Shown: positions 1 to 8,795 of the stretch, piece after piece
How the letters are laid out: every line of letters begins with the position of its first letter
How positions within the stretch are numbered: the stretch's first letter is position 1
Origin: Planctomycetota bacterium
Lineage (GTDB): Bacteria > Planctomycetota > JAFGQW01
Length of the DNA stretch: 42,344 bases
Assembly: GCA_016935485.1 (NCBI GenBank)
Contig: JAFGQW010000161.1
Location: forward strand, 1 to 42,344
Reading direction: 5' to 3'
Notes under the pieces: model-generated
The model's input: only the letters and a program-made list of their open reading frames with translations
Told to the model about the DNA's origin: nothing
Databases searched by the model: none
Made by a program: the position numbers and the translations under genes

Positions 1-676
1 AGACGCAGAGCGCGGCGATGATCACGTGCCCGCTGGGGCAGACATCGCGAATCCGCTCGCCCTCGAGATGCCACAGCGTGCTCAGCATGGCATCGGTCAT
101 GCCCGCCGTGCGGGCCGGGGGCGCCCCGAGCCACTCCGGATAATACCCCGGACCGAGCGCCGGCGTGACGAAGTAGCCGAGGTACGACAGGTACCAGCCG
201 GCCGTGAGGGCGAACACCGCCATGGCGAACGGCGCCGGGTCGCCCGCGCCGCACCGGCCTGCCCGCCAGGCCGGCACCGCCACCACGAACGGCAGCACGA
301 AGTACGACATCCAGCACAGCCGCAGGACGTCGGTCAGCCACGCCGATTCGAGGCCGCGGAGATACACGGAAGGATGATCGCCGAACAGCATGCGGTCCCA
401 GCGGAGCAGCGCGGCATCCACGTCCGTCGGACTGACCTGCGGAACCAGGATGCCGTTGAGCTTGAAGACCACCGGGACGAGCACGAGCGGATACCAGTAG
501 CGCAGCCACCGCCACGCCGCTCCGGGACGGCGGGCGTGCTGCCGGACCAGCCACCCGACGGCGAGCCCGAGCCCCAGGTGTGCGCCGGCAAAGAGCGCGG
601 CGTGCGCCACCCGCTCGCGGCGGACCAGGACGATCGCGGCCACCACCCCGAGGTAGAAGAGGGCCGCCAGATCCAT
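1..676 (-). CDS. PAP2 superfamily / inositolphosphotransferase-like membrane protein (C-terminus runs off window)
   Basis: Minus-strand frame open to the window edge reads MDLAALFYLGVV...GYFVTPALGPGYYPEWLG...LWHLEGERIRDVCPSGHVIIAALCV; PSGH-type PAP2 motif and several hydrophobic segments. Not listed as a complete ORF because it has no stop in the window. Start codon uncertain. Confidence 0.7.
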   Translation of the reverse strand, partial: MDLAALFYLGVVAAIVLVRRERVAHAALFAGAHLGLGLAVGWLVRQHARRPGAAWRWLRYWYPLVLVPVVFKLNGILVPQVSPTDVDAALLRWDRMLFGDHPSVYLRGLESAWLTDVLRLCWMSYFVLPFVVAVPAWRAGRCGAGDPAPFAMAVFALTAGWYLSYLGYFVTPALGPGYYPEWLGAPPARTAGMTDAMLSTLWHLEGERIRDVCPSGHVIIAALCV

Positions 677-833
677 GGGCAGGAGCCCTCGGGGCGCACG
701 CCCTCGGATCTCCTCGACGACGAGCGGTGCCGTCTGGCTCGTCGATCGGGCCCGATGGGCCGGTCGCGCCGTGGTCGCGCCGGGGTCCGGAGCGCGCGCT
801 TCACGCCGTGGTTCCGGCCCGCGGCGCGCCGCC

Positions 834-1922
834 TCACGCGACACCGGCGACCTCCCGGTAGAGGGCGAGCGTCTGGCGGGCGGCGCGCTCCCAGGTGTAC
901 TCCGCCGCGCGCGCGCGCCCGCGCCGGCGAAGCTCGTCGGCCAAACCCGGTTCGCTGACGACGCGCTCGACGGCGTGGGTGACCGCCGGCACGTCGGTCG
1001 GGTCCACCAGCAACGCCGCGTCCGCGGCGACCTCCGGGATGGCCCCGCGATCGGAGGCGACCACCGGGACGCCGGCCACGAAGGCCTCGAGCACGGGCAT
1101 GCCGAAACCCTCGTCCAGACTGAGCAGCAGATGCACGGCCGCGCCCGCGTAGAGCGGCGGGAGATCCGCGTCGGCAACCGCGCCGAGCACGCGCACTCTT
1201 CGACCCAATCCGAGGCGCCGGTGGGCGTCGGCGATCGCGTCGGCGCCGTCGGCCGGCGGACCGGCAAGCACGAGCGTCAGTTCGGCCGGCAAGCGCGCCA
1301 CCGCCTCGAGCGCCGTGACGAGGTTCTTGCGCCGGCTGAGCTGACCGACGTAGAGTGCGTAGGGACGCTCGATGCCGTGGCGGCGCAGCGCCTGCTCGCA
1401 TTGCGCCGCGGTGGCCGCGGCGAAGCGCCTCTCCACACCGTGCGGGATCACGCGCACCTTGTCGGGATCGGCGCCCGTATGCAGCAGGAACCGGCGGCGC
1501 GTGTGCTCGCTCACCGCGATCACCGCTGCCGCCCGCCGTGCCACGTCGGCGTACCGGCTCACCTTCTTCGCGCGGAATCCCGCCCCGGCGAACCCGGCGG
1601 AGTCCGCGCTGAAGAGATCGTGCACCGTCGCCACCAGCGGCAGGTTGCGATAGCCGGGAAGCCGCGCATCCGGACCGTGGAAGACCGCCAGGCGCCGCGG
1701 ATAGCCGCCGTGCAACCGCTCGAGCAGGCAGCGCGTGCGGAACGACGGGTCCGGCGGACGCAGGAAGTACCTCCGCCGTTTCCAGCGAGAGAGGCGGTAG
1801 AGCAGATCGAAGCGACAGCCGCTCTCCAGACGGGCCAGCGCCGCCACCAGCTCGGCGATGTACCGCCCGATGCCGGTCCGCGGGGACCGGGCGGCCGAGG
1901 AGACGTCGATGCCGATCCGCAT
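834..1922 (-). CDS. GT4-family glycosyltransferase
   Basis: MRIGIDVSSAARSPRTGIGRYIAELVAAL...VSEHTRRRFLLHTGADPDKVRVIPHGVE...SLDEGFGMPVLEAFVAGVPVVASDRGAIPEVAADAALLVDP; GT-B EGFGMPVLEA signature. Confidence 0.92.
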   Translation of the reverse strand: MRIGIDVSSAARSPRTGIGRYIAELVAALARLESGCRFDLLYRLSRWKRRRYFLRPPDPSFRTRCLLERLHGGYPRRLAVFHGPDARLPGYRNLPLVATVHDLFSADSAGFAGAGFRAKKVSRYADVARRAAAVIAVSEHTRRRFLLHTGADPDKVRVIPHGVERRFAAATAAQCEQALRRHGIERPYALYVGQLSRRKNLVTALEAVARLPAELTLVLAGPPADGADAIADAHRRLGLGRRVRVLGAVADADLPPLYAGAAVHLLLSLDEGFGMPVLEAFVAGVPVVASDRGAIPEVAADAALLVDPTDVPAVTHAVERVVSEPGLADELRRRGRARAAEYTWERAARQTLALYREVAGVA

Positions 1923-2028
1923 GTCTTGCGTGCCTGCCCATCCGGGTGCGGCGTCGCCGGACGGCGTCACCCGCTTGGAACCCGACGGTCGTGGGCGCCC
2001 CGGCCGCCCTGCGCGCGTCTCCTGGCGG

Positions 2029-3417
2029 TTACTCCGATCGCGTGAGCCCGTAGTCCTTGAGCTTGCGCTGCAGAGTGCGCAGGCTAATGCCGAGAACGCC
2101 GGCCACCCGCGCCCGATTGCCGCCGAACTCGTCCATGGTCCGCAGGATCAGCGCCTTCTCGGCGGCCCGCAGCGAGGTGCCCGGGCGGATCATCATCCCC
2201 TCCTCGTCCGGGCGCACCGCCGGGCGAATCTCCGGCGGGAGATCCTCGACGTCGATCACCTCGCGATCGGACAGTACGATGATCTGCTCCAGCGTGTTGC
2301 GAAGCTCGCGGACGTTTCCGGGCCAGGGGTACTGCTCGAGGATCCGCAGGGCCTCGGGCGTCATGGACTTCACGGACCGACCGTTGGCGGCGCTGATCTC
2401 GTCGAGGAAGGCCCGGCTCAAAATGGAGATGTCTCCCGGCCGCTCGCGCAGCGCCGGCAGATCGATCCGCACCACGTTGATCCGATAGAAGAGGTCCTCC
2501 CGGAAGCGCCCGGCCTCCACCTCCTCGCGGAGCGGCCGGTTCGTGGCCGCCAGCACGCGCACGTCCACCTTCTCCATCGCGGTGCTGCCGACGGGACTGA
2601 ACTCCATCGTTTCCAGAACGCGCAGCAGCTTCGCCTGGGTGCGCGGCGCCATCTCCCCGATCTCGTCCACGAGCAGCGTGCCGCGATGGGCCTGCTTGAA
2701 GCGACCGTCGCGATTGCTGTCGGCGCCGGTGTAGGCCCCCCGCACGTGCCCGAACAGCTCGTCTTCCACGAGCGGCTCCGGCAGGGCCGCGCAGTTCACG
2801 GCCACGAACGGGCGGTTCCTCCGCTCGCTGAGCTGGTGAATCGCCCGGGCGACGAGCTCCTTTCCGGTGCCGCTCTCCCCGGTGATCAGCACGGTGGATC
2901 GGACGCCCGCCACCTGGGAGATCTTCTCGAACACCTTGCGCATGGCGGGGGAGCTGCCGAGGAGGCCGCGCACGCCGAATTTCTCGTCGAGCTGCGCCTT
3001 GAGATGCTGGATCTCCCAGTCGAGCCGGCGGCGCTCGACGGCTTCGCGCAGCACGCCGAGCAGTTCCTCCGCCTCGATCGGCTTGGGAATGTAGTTGAAG
3101 GCGCCCTCCTTGACGGCCTGGACCGCCCGGCGCTCGCTGCCGTGCCCCGTGACCACGATCACCGGCAGCCGTGGATCTTCCTTCTGGAGGCGCTCGAGGA
3201 CCTTCATGCCGTCCATGTCGGGCAGCCGGAGGTCGAGCAGCACGGATGCGATCCGGGCCTCCACCTTCGCGAGCCCTTCGGTTCCGGTCTCCGCCAGCAC
3301 CGGCGCGTAGCCGCGTCGCTCCAGTAGCTCGGCGAGCGTCAGGCGAAGGGCCTCGTCGTCCTCGATCAGGAGAACCGAAGCCCGGGGAAGATCGTCTCGG
3401 GAAGCCCGCTCTGTCAT
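2029..3417 (-). CDS. NtrC-family sigma-54-dependent response regulator (receiver, AAA+, Fis-type HTH)
   Basis: Receiver VLLIEDDEALRLTL...LLDLRLPDMDG; Walker A GESGTGKE; ELFGHVRGAYTGA (GAFTGA variant); C-terminal Fis-like HTH NRARVAGVLGISLRTLQRKLKDYGL. Confidence 0.95.
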   Translation of the reverse strand: MTERASRDDLPRASVLLIEDDEALRLTLAELLERRGYAPVLAETGTEGLAKVEARIASVLLDLRLPDMDGMKVLERLQKEDPRLPVIVVTGHGSERRAVQAVKEGAFNYIPKPIEAEELLGVLREAVERRRLDWEIQHLKAQLDEKFGVRGLLGSSPAMRKVFEKISQVAGVRSTVLITGESGTGKELVARAIHQLSERRNRPFVAVNCAALPEPLVEDELFGHVRGAYTGADSNRDGRFKQAHRGTLLVDEIGEMAPRTQAKLLRVLETMEFSPVGSTAMEKVDVRVLAATNRPLREEVEAGRFREDLFYRINVVRIDLPALRERPGDISILSRAFLDEISAANGRSVKSMTPEALRILEQYPWPGNVRELRNTLEQIIVLSDREVIDVEDLPPEIRPAVRPDEEGMMIRPGTSLRAAEKALILRTMDEFGGNRARVAGVLGISLRTLQRKLKDYGLTRSE

Positions 3418-3891
3418 GTCTACAGTTCGTCCGCCTCGGCGGCGCCTCGAAGCGCGGTGCGGAAACGCGCAGCCGCGGGGCAGGCAAGGGGAGCAGCGCG
3501 ACGGAAAGAGTTATCCGCCAGGCCCATCCGGTTGTCAAGCACGACATTGCCCGGCGGGGAGGGCGTCGCCGTGCGAACCGCGAGACCGCGGAGAACCACA
3601 GCGCGCCGGGCTTCCTGCCGGCGTTCGTCGACCACGGAGCGGCAGTCGCCGGCGAAGGAAGGGCCGGCCCTTCCGCGATGCGGCCTTGATTCTCGCGCCC
3701 GGCGCGACGGAATCCGCGAATCGACGCGCCCGCTGCGGTGGCGCGGCGCGCCGCCAACCCGTCCCGCGGGCGGCTCCGGCTCCGGACGACGGCGGGTTTG
3801 ACCGGGCGGGCCGACGCTGTCCGCGTACCGCTTCCGCTGCGCAAGCGGATCGCTGACCACTGACGGCCGTGGGCCGTGGGCAGGGCCCGCG

Positions 3892-4335
3892 CTAGGGATT
3901 GGCTTCGCCCGGGCGGTTGGTCAGCGTCACCCGGCCGTCGCGCTCCCGGATGATGACCACGTCCGAGTCTGCGACCTTCTCCACGACCCGGCTGTCGGGA
4001 GGAGCCACCACGGCCGTTCTGATCGGGTAGACAAACGAGGCCGCCGGCGCGGCGGGTGCTCCTTCCAGCACCACCGGCGCGGCCGGCCGGGCCGCCGCCA
4101 CACGCCGGGCCCAGATCTCGTCGAGCTCCCTCGCGATCTCCTGCATCGACCGGTCGGTCCGGGTGGTGTTGGTGTTCACCCCCTTGAAGTAGGCCAGGTC
4201 GAGCTGGACGGCATCCGCGAGCAGACTGCCCTGTTCGCCCCACTCGCTGGCGAAGTTGGTGAACTCGTTGGTCAGACAGCCTCCCAGCACGAGCAACGAC
4301 ACGGCAAGAACGGGTAGCAGTGAAAGCCTCATCAA
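3892..4335 (-). CDS. Hypothetical lipoprotein
   Basis: Signal peptide and lipobox MMRLSLLPVLAVSLLVLGGC, 147 aa ORF. Confidence 0.65.
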   Translation of the reverse strand: MMRLSLLPVLAVSLLVLGGCLTNEFTNFASEWGEQGSLLADAVQLDLAYFKGVNTNTTRTDRSMQEIARELDEIWARRVAAARPAAPVVLEGAPAAPAASFVYPIRTAVVAPPDSRVVEKVADSDVVIIRERDGRVTLTNRPGEANP

Positions 4336-4557
4336 AGCCTCCTTCTCATGACCCTCGCGCTATCCCGAGGATCGGCTTGTGTTATCCTCTCCAGACGCGC
4401 ACCGGCGGTGCCGGTTCGGCGGCCGGGAAGGAGCGGTCCTCGGTTGCAATCACGCCCGCATCCCGGTCTCAGGAATCCAAACTAAAGAGCGTAACCTACT
4501 TTGTCAATAGGCACTTACAAGAAAAACGCTCGGTGCTCTCCCGGTGGAATTCGCGTG

Positions 4558-5559
4558 ATGGACGAGTTCGAGCTGATCGAGCGCCTGCTGGAACGTACTG
4601 GGGCCGGAGTGCGTGGCGTCCGGCTCGGCCCGGGCGACGATGCGTGCGTTCTTCGTCCGCGGCCCGGCAGCGATGTCGTCGTCACGACGGACGTCCAGGT
4701 GGAAGGAACGCACTTTCGCTGGGAATGGCTCCGGCCCGCCGATGTCGGCCATCGCGCGGTCGCTGCCTGCCTGAGCGATCTAGCGGCTATGGGCGCACGC
4801 CCCTGGGTGGTGCTCTCGAGCCTCGCGATCCCGGCGGCCCTTTCTCCGGCGCGGATCCACGGCGTGCAGCGCGGCATGGATCGTGCCCTCCGGCGGTATG
4901 GCGCCGCTCTGGTCGGCGGGAACATCTCGTCGACGTCCGGGCCCTACTCGATCACGCTGACCGGGCTCGGCTCGGTGCCCGCGGGCAGCCATCTGGCGCG
5001 TCGCGGCGCGACTGCCGGCGACGGGATCTGGGTGAGCGGCGAGCCCGGCCGCGCTGCCCTCGGCCGGGAGCATCTCGCGCGGGGAATCCGCACCCCTGCC
5101 TACGAGCGGGCGTTTTGCCGCCCGGAGCCGCGCCTGGCGCTGGGGTGGGCCCTCCGGCGCCGCCGGCTGGCAAGCGCCATGATCGACGTCAGTGATGGTC
5201 TGGCGGGGGATCTCGCCCACCTGCTCGCCGCCAGGCTGGGTGCCCGTCTGGAAGCGCCTGCGCTGGTTCCACCGGCGCACTTCACGCAGCGCTGCCGGTC
5301 GCTGGGGCTCGACGCGGAGGGCCTCGTGCTGAACGGAGGCGAGGACTACGAACTGCTCTTCACGGCGCCGCCGCGGGTGAGCGAGCGGTCGCTCGGCCCG
5401 CTTGCCCGCCGGCTCGGCGTGCGCATCCGGCGCATCGGAACGATCGAGGCCACGCCCGCAATCTGGATGGCCGACGTCGACGGGAGCCTGCGCCGCGTAT
5501 CCCCGCGCGGCTGGCGCCACGGCGTCGCGACCGGCGGTCCCGGGCGCGCGAGCGAGTGA
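4558..5559 (+). CDS. thiL: Thiamine-monophosphate kinase
   Basis: MDEFELIERLLER...GPGDDACVL...VTTDVQVEGTHFRWEWLRPADVGHRAVAACLSDLAAMGARP...IDVSDGLAGDLAHLL; typical ThiL/PurM-fold motifs. Start set at ATG 4558. Confidence 0.93.
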   Translation: MDEFELIERLLERTGAGVRGVRLGPGDDACVLRPRPGSDVVVTTDVQVEGTHFRWEWLRPADVGHRAVAACLSDLAAMGARPWVVLSSLAIPAALSPARIHGVQRGMDRALRRYGAALVGGNISSTSGPYSITLTGLGSVPAGSHLARRGATAGDGIWVSGEPGRAALGREHLARGIRTPAYERAFCRPEPRLALGWALRRRRLASAMIDVSDGLAGDLAHLLAARLGARLEAPALVPPAHFTQRCRSLGLDAEGLVLNGGEDYELLFTAPPRVSERSLGPLARRLGVRIRRIGTIEATPAIWMADVDGSLRRVSPRGWRHGVATGGPGRASE

Positions 5560-5602
5560 AAGCACACGGCGGAGCGCTTCTGGCGCGGCGGCCCCGGGGC
5601 CC

Positions 5603-5971
5603 TCAGCAGACGCACGCGGCGAGTGCCCGGTCGATCTCCCGCAGGAAGGCCGTCGGATCGAGGGGTTTGTCGAGAAAGCCCGCGATCCGCTCCTTGAGAT
5701 CTCCGACCACGCGATCGTGCGTGGCGGGTCGGCCGACGGCCAGCAACGTGATGCCGGGCTTGGCTTCCTTGATGCGCTGCAGAAGATCCGTCCCGGGGGC
5801 CTCGAGGTCCTCCAGGCACAGCAACACGAGATCCACCCGCCGATTGGTCACGATGTCCACGCCCGTGCCCCCGTGCAATGCGATTTCCACCTCGAAGCCA
5901 TGCTGCTCGAGGAGAGTCCTCGCGCCGGCGATGAACTCCACATCCCGATCGATGAGCAGAACCCGTTGCAT
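5603..5971 (-). CDS. Stand-alone receiver-like domain (pseudo-receiver, Cys at phospho-Asp position)
   Basis: MQRVLLIDRDVEFIAGARTLLEQHGFEVEIALHGGTGVDIVTNRRVDLVLLCLEDLEAPGTDLL...FLDKPLDPTAFLREIDRAL; CheY-like pattern with conserved K (DKP) but LLCLED in place of LLDLxMP. Confidence 0.8.
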   Translation of the reverse strand: MQRVLLIDRDVEFIAGARTLLEQHGFEVEIALHGGTGVDIVTNRRVDLVLLCLEDLEAPGTDLLQRIKEAKPGITLLAVGRPATHDRVVGDLKERIAGFLDKPLDPTAFLREIDRALAACVC

Positions 5972-6190
5972 GCGGTGTCGTCCCCTCCCCGCGGCCGTCT
6001 GTTGAGCCGACCGAACCGTTTGGCCGGAAACCGCCCGGCGCGCATCCCGATCGCGCGTTCGCTTCCCCCGCGATTTCCCGGAGACCCCATCGGTCAGAAC
6101 CGCGGCTCGGCTTGGGAGAAAAACGGCTTTCGCGGCGGCCGCCCTAACCCGAGACTCTGCCGGGCTCGAGCGGCGCAATCCGGCCGGCGC

Positions 6191-7594
6191 TCAGGCCGAA
6201 ATGGAGTCGAGAAGAGGTTCGAGCGCGCGGCGGCGGTCGGGCACCCGCAGTTTGCGCAGGGCCCGGATCTCGATCTGGCGGACGCGCTCACGGCTCACGC
6301 AGTAGCGCCGCCCGATCTGGTCGAGGGTCAGCACCTCGGCGCCGTCCAGTCCGTAGCGCATCCGCAGCACCGCCCGCTCCCGGTCGCTCAGCACCCGGAA
6401 GCTCTGGCGGATCTTGCCGCGCAGTACCTCCTCGTCGAGACGGATCTCCGGGTCGGGCTCCCCGTCGCCCGCCCGGAGGATGCGGTTGAGTGCATGCGAG
6501 TTCTCCTCCTCGTACTGCTGGTCGAGCGAAATGGGATTGCGCAGGAACTGGGTCAACCGCTGCGCGTCCACGCCGTCGATGGGACCGCTGTCGGCGCCGG
6601 TCTCCGCCGTGCCGGCGCTGCGATTGGCGAGCATCTTCTCCGCGCGGGTCAGGTTCTCGATCATGTGCACGGGGATGCGGATGATCCGGGATTTCTCGGC
6701 CAGCGCCCGGCTGATCGCCTGCCGGATCCACCACGTCGCATAGGTGGAAAACTTGAAGCCGCGGCGCACGTCGAAGCGGTCCACCGCCTTCATGAGCCCG
6801 AGGTTGCCTTCCTGCACGAGATCGAGGAAGGGCATGTGGCGACTGCGGTAGCGCTTGGCGATGTAGACCACCAGCCGCAGGTTCCGGACGTACAGCGCCG
6901 ACTTGTTCTGGACGAAGCGCGCCCTCAGGTCCGCAATCTGCCGGTGGTGCGCCACGATCTCATCCCACGGCATGAGCGTGCCGGCCAGGCCCCGCAGGAA
7001 ATCGTTCCATGCGGAACGGCGCGCCGTCCCCGGACCCCCCCCTCTCGCCCGCTGCCGCAGGGCGACGAGAGGGCGGAAAGCGCGCGTGAAGCGGGCGATC
7101 GATGGATCGAGGTCGACAATGCGGAACTCGGCGGCGTCGATAGCGCGGTGCGCCCGCACGAGCGGAGCGCGGGCCGGCCGTGCTGCGGAGCCCGTCCGGA
7201 GCAGTGCGCCAAGGTAGCGGGTCTGCGCGCGACGCAAGCGGGAAATCGTCACCTCGTGTGCCGCTCGCTCCGCCTGGCAGACCGCCCGCGTTCTGAGCTG
7301 CTCGACGGCCGCCAGGAAGTGGCAGGGCCGGGAGAGGGTCTCCTCGATCAGCGCGCGGCGCGCGGCGTCCATCCGGAGGGCGACCTCCACTTCCGATTCC
7401 CGGTCCAGCAGCGGAATCGTGCTGATCTCGTCCAGGTAGATCTGCTCGATTTCCGGCCCGCCACCGGACCGGGCGCACTCGGGATCGACCGCGTCGAGGT
7501 GCTCGCCAAGCGTTGTCTGCTCCCGCTCGAGCTCGTCGAACTTCGGTGTCCTCCTTCTCCTCCCACGCTTCTCGGTGTCCGGAAAGCCGCTCAT
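6191..7594 (-). CDS. RNA polymerase sigma-70 family factor (group 1/2)
   Basis: Region 1.2 [27 protein letters not shown]; region 2 [57 protein letters not shown]; region 4.2 [29 protein letters not shown]. Start chosen at MSGFPDTEK (ATG 7594). Confidence 0.93.
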   Translation of the reverse strand: MSGFPDTEKRGRRRRTPKFDELEREQTTLGEHLDAVDPECARSGGGPEIEQIYLDEISTIPLLDRESEVEVALRMDAARRALIEETLSRPCHFLAAVEQLRTRAVCQAERAAHEVTISRLRRAQTRYLGALLRTGSAARPARAPLVRAHRAIDAAEFRIVDLDPSIARFTRAFRPLVALRQRARGGGPGTARRSAWNDFLRGLAGTLMPWDEIVAHHRQIADLRARFVQNKSALYVRNLRLVVYIAKRYRSRHMPFLDLVQEGNLGLMKAVDRFDVRRGFKFSTYATWWIRQAISRALAEKSRIIRIPVHMIENLTRAEKMLANRSAGTAETGADSGPIDGVDAQRLTQFLRNPISLDQQYEEENSHALNRILRAGDGEPDPEIRLDEEVLRGKIRQSFRVLSDRERAVLRMRYGLDGAEVLTLDQIGRRYCVSRERVRQIEIRALRKLRVPDRRRALEPLLDSISA

Positions 7595-8141
7595 GTTGCC
7601 GACCTCGCTTTCCCCTTCTTCTCCCTGCGCTCCCGCCGTCGGTGGAGTTTCCCCGGTTCCGAACCCTCCCACCCGGCTGTCTCGCACCGCCGGCGATCCG
7701 GATCCCACTTCCTGTGCGCCGTTACCAGCCGGTAACCCGGTCACCTTCCGGCGGGCTCGCTTGCCTCCTCGAGTCCACCTTCGCTGGGCGCAAGCGTGGT
7801 TTTCAGAGCCGACCTCCCGTCGGCCCCACCGGGTCATCACCGCTGGATACCTTTGACCTAGCAATTTTCATGCCATCGATTGCCGCCGCGGGGAACCGCT
7901 CGCTTAGGTCACAGACCTCAAGGACTTAAACGGTGACAGCTGGCGAGAGGCGGGCCCTTTTCCCCGTTGTACACCGCGTCCGGGCGGGAAAAGCACGGTC
8001 GGGACGAGCGGGATCGCTCGGTTTCCGATGAAACGTCTCGGGCAATCGGGGTACGTGGAATGCCGCGCATTGCGACAGGCCGCCGCCGGAGCCGTCACGC
8101 CGGGCGCGCATGCCCATGGCACGCCCAACCCCCGGCAACGA

Positions 8142-8795
8142 TCAGGTGCGGACGCGGCGCCAGATCTGCCCGTCCGTGCCGCGGCCCCGATCACGCGCTG
8201 CGACCACGGCGGGACAGTCCACAATGCGATCGGGATCGGCCGCCACGAAGCCCGAACCTGGCCGCGGCGCCCGGTCCCGCCCCTGATAGCGACGCCGGAT
8301 GTTCTCCGTGGACAGGATCGTGCCGTCGGCGACGAGCAGAAAGGTTCGCCGACCGGTCGTGCCGAACCGCTCCGGCCATGCGTAACACGCCAGATGCACA
8401 CTGGACTCAGACTCGTTCACCTCGTCTTTGCGCTCGTGACCGATCCCATGGCCTTCCGCGTCCGGCAGGAACACGCGGAAGCGGTAGCCCCCCGACCTGA
8501 GATCGCCGCCCTCTAGATCTGCGCGCAGTGCTGCCCGGAATCGCTCGGAAGCGTGCGTCGCGCCCCGGACATCCGCAAGCTCTGGAAGGAACAGGAACCG
8601 GGCCGCGTCTGCACCGCCCGCCCGCTGCTGTTCCTGCTCCAGGCGGAAGATCGTCTCGAGATCCCGGAGTGCGGCCTCCTCGTTTTTCTGGACCGTACAG
8701 CCGCGCACTCGAGGCACGTAGATCGCCAGACCGAACCCGATCATGAGCAACCCGCTCAGGACGGACAGCAGGGAAAGCCGGGTGTCAAGGCCCAT
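8142..8795 (-). CDS. Hypothetical membrane-anchored protein with single N-terminal hydrophobic segment
   Basis: MGLDTRLSLLSVLSGLLMIGFGLAIYVPRV then soluble domain GYRFRVFLPDAEGHG...CYAWPERFGTTGRRTFLLVADGTILSTENIRRRYQG; overlaps the 3' end of the TolC gene by 11 bp. Loosely resembles DUF2950-like domains (recollection only). Confidence 0.65.
   Translation of the reverse strand: MGLDTRLSLLSVLSGLLMIGFGLAIYVPRVRGCTVQKNEEAALRDLETIFRLEQEQQRAGGADAARFLFLPELADVRGATHASERFRAALRADLEGGDLRSGGYRFRVFLPDAEGHGIGHERKDEVNESESSVHLACYAWPERFGTTGRRTFLLVADGTILSTENIRRRYQGRDRAPRPGSGFVAADPDRIVDCPAVVAARDRGRGTDGQIWRRVRT

Noticed and set aside
334-1941. Long ORFs overlapping real genes on the opposite strand or other frames (e.g. 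334..1941 -, 21055..24492 +, 26625..32378 - of 1917 aa, 25037..28840 +, 40178..42082 + upstream part)
   Set aside because: Arg/Pro/Gly/Ala-rich translations with no domain motifs, lying antisense or out of frame to clearly recognisable genes; expected in very high-GC DNA.
3418-3891. ORFs between the NtrC-family gene and the lipoprotein (3420..3860 -, 3416..3856 +)
   Set aside because: Low-complexity Arg-rich translations, no RBS or motif; treated as intergenic.
4530-4560. CCGGTGGAATTCGCG near thiL as a fourth copy of the dispersed repeat
   Set aside because: Only about 10 matching bases and no flanking similarity.
7595-8141. Possible ncRNA upstream of the sigma-70 gene
   Set aside because: I could not recognise conserved motifs of RNase P, tmRNA, SRP or 6S RNA; only short hairpins. 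A cmscan would decide.
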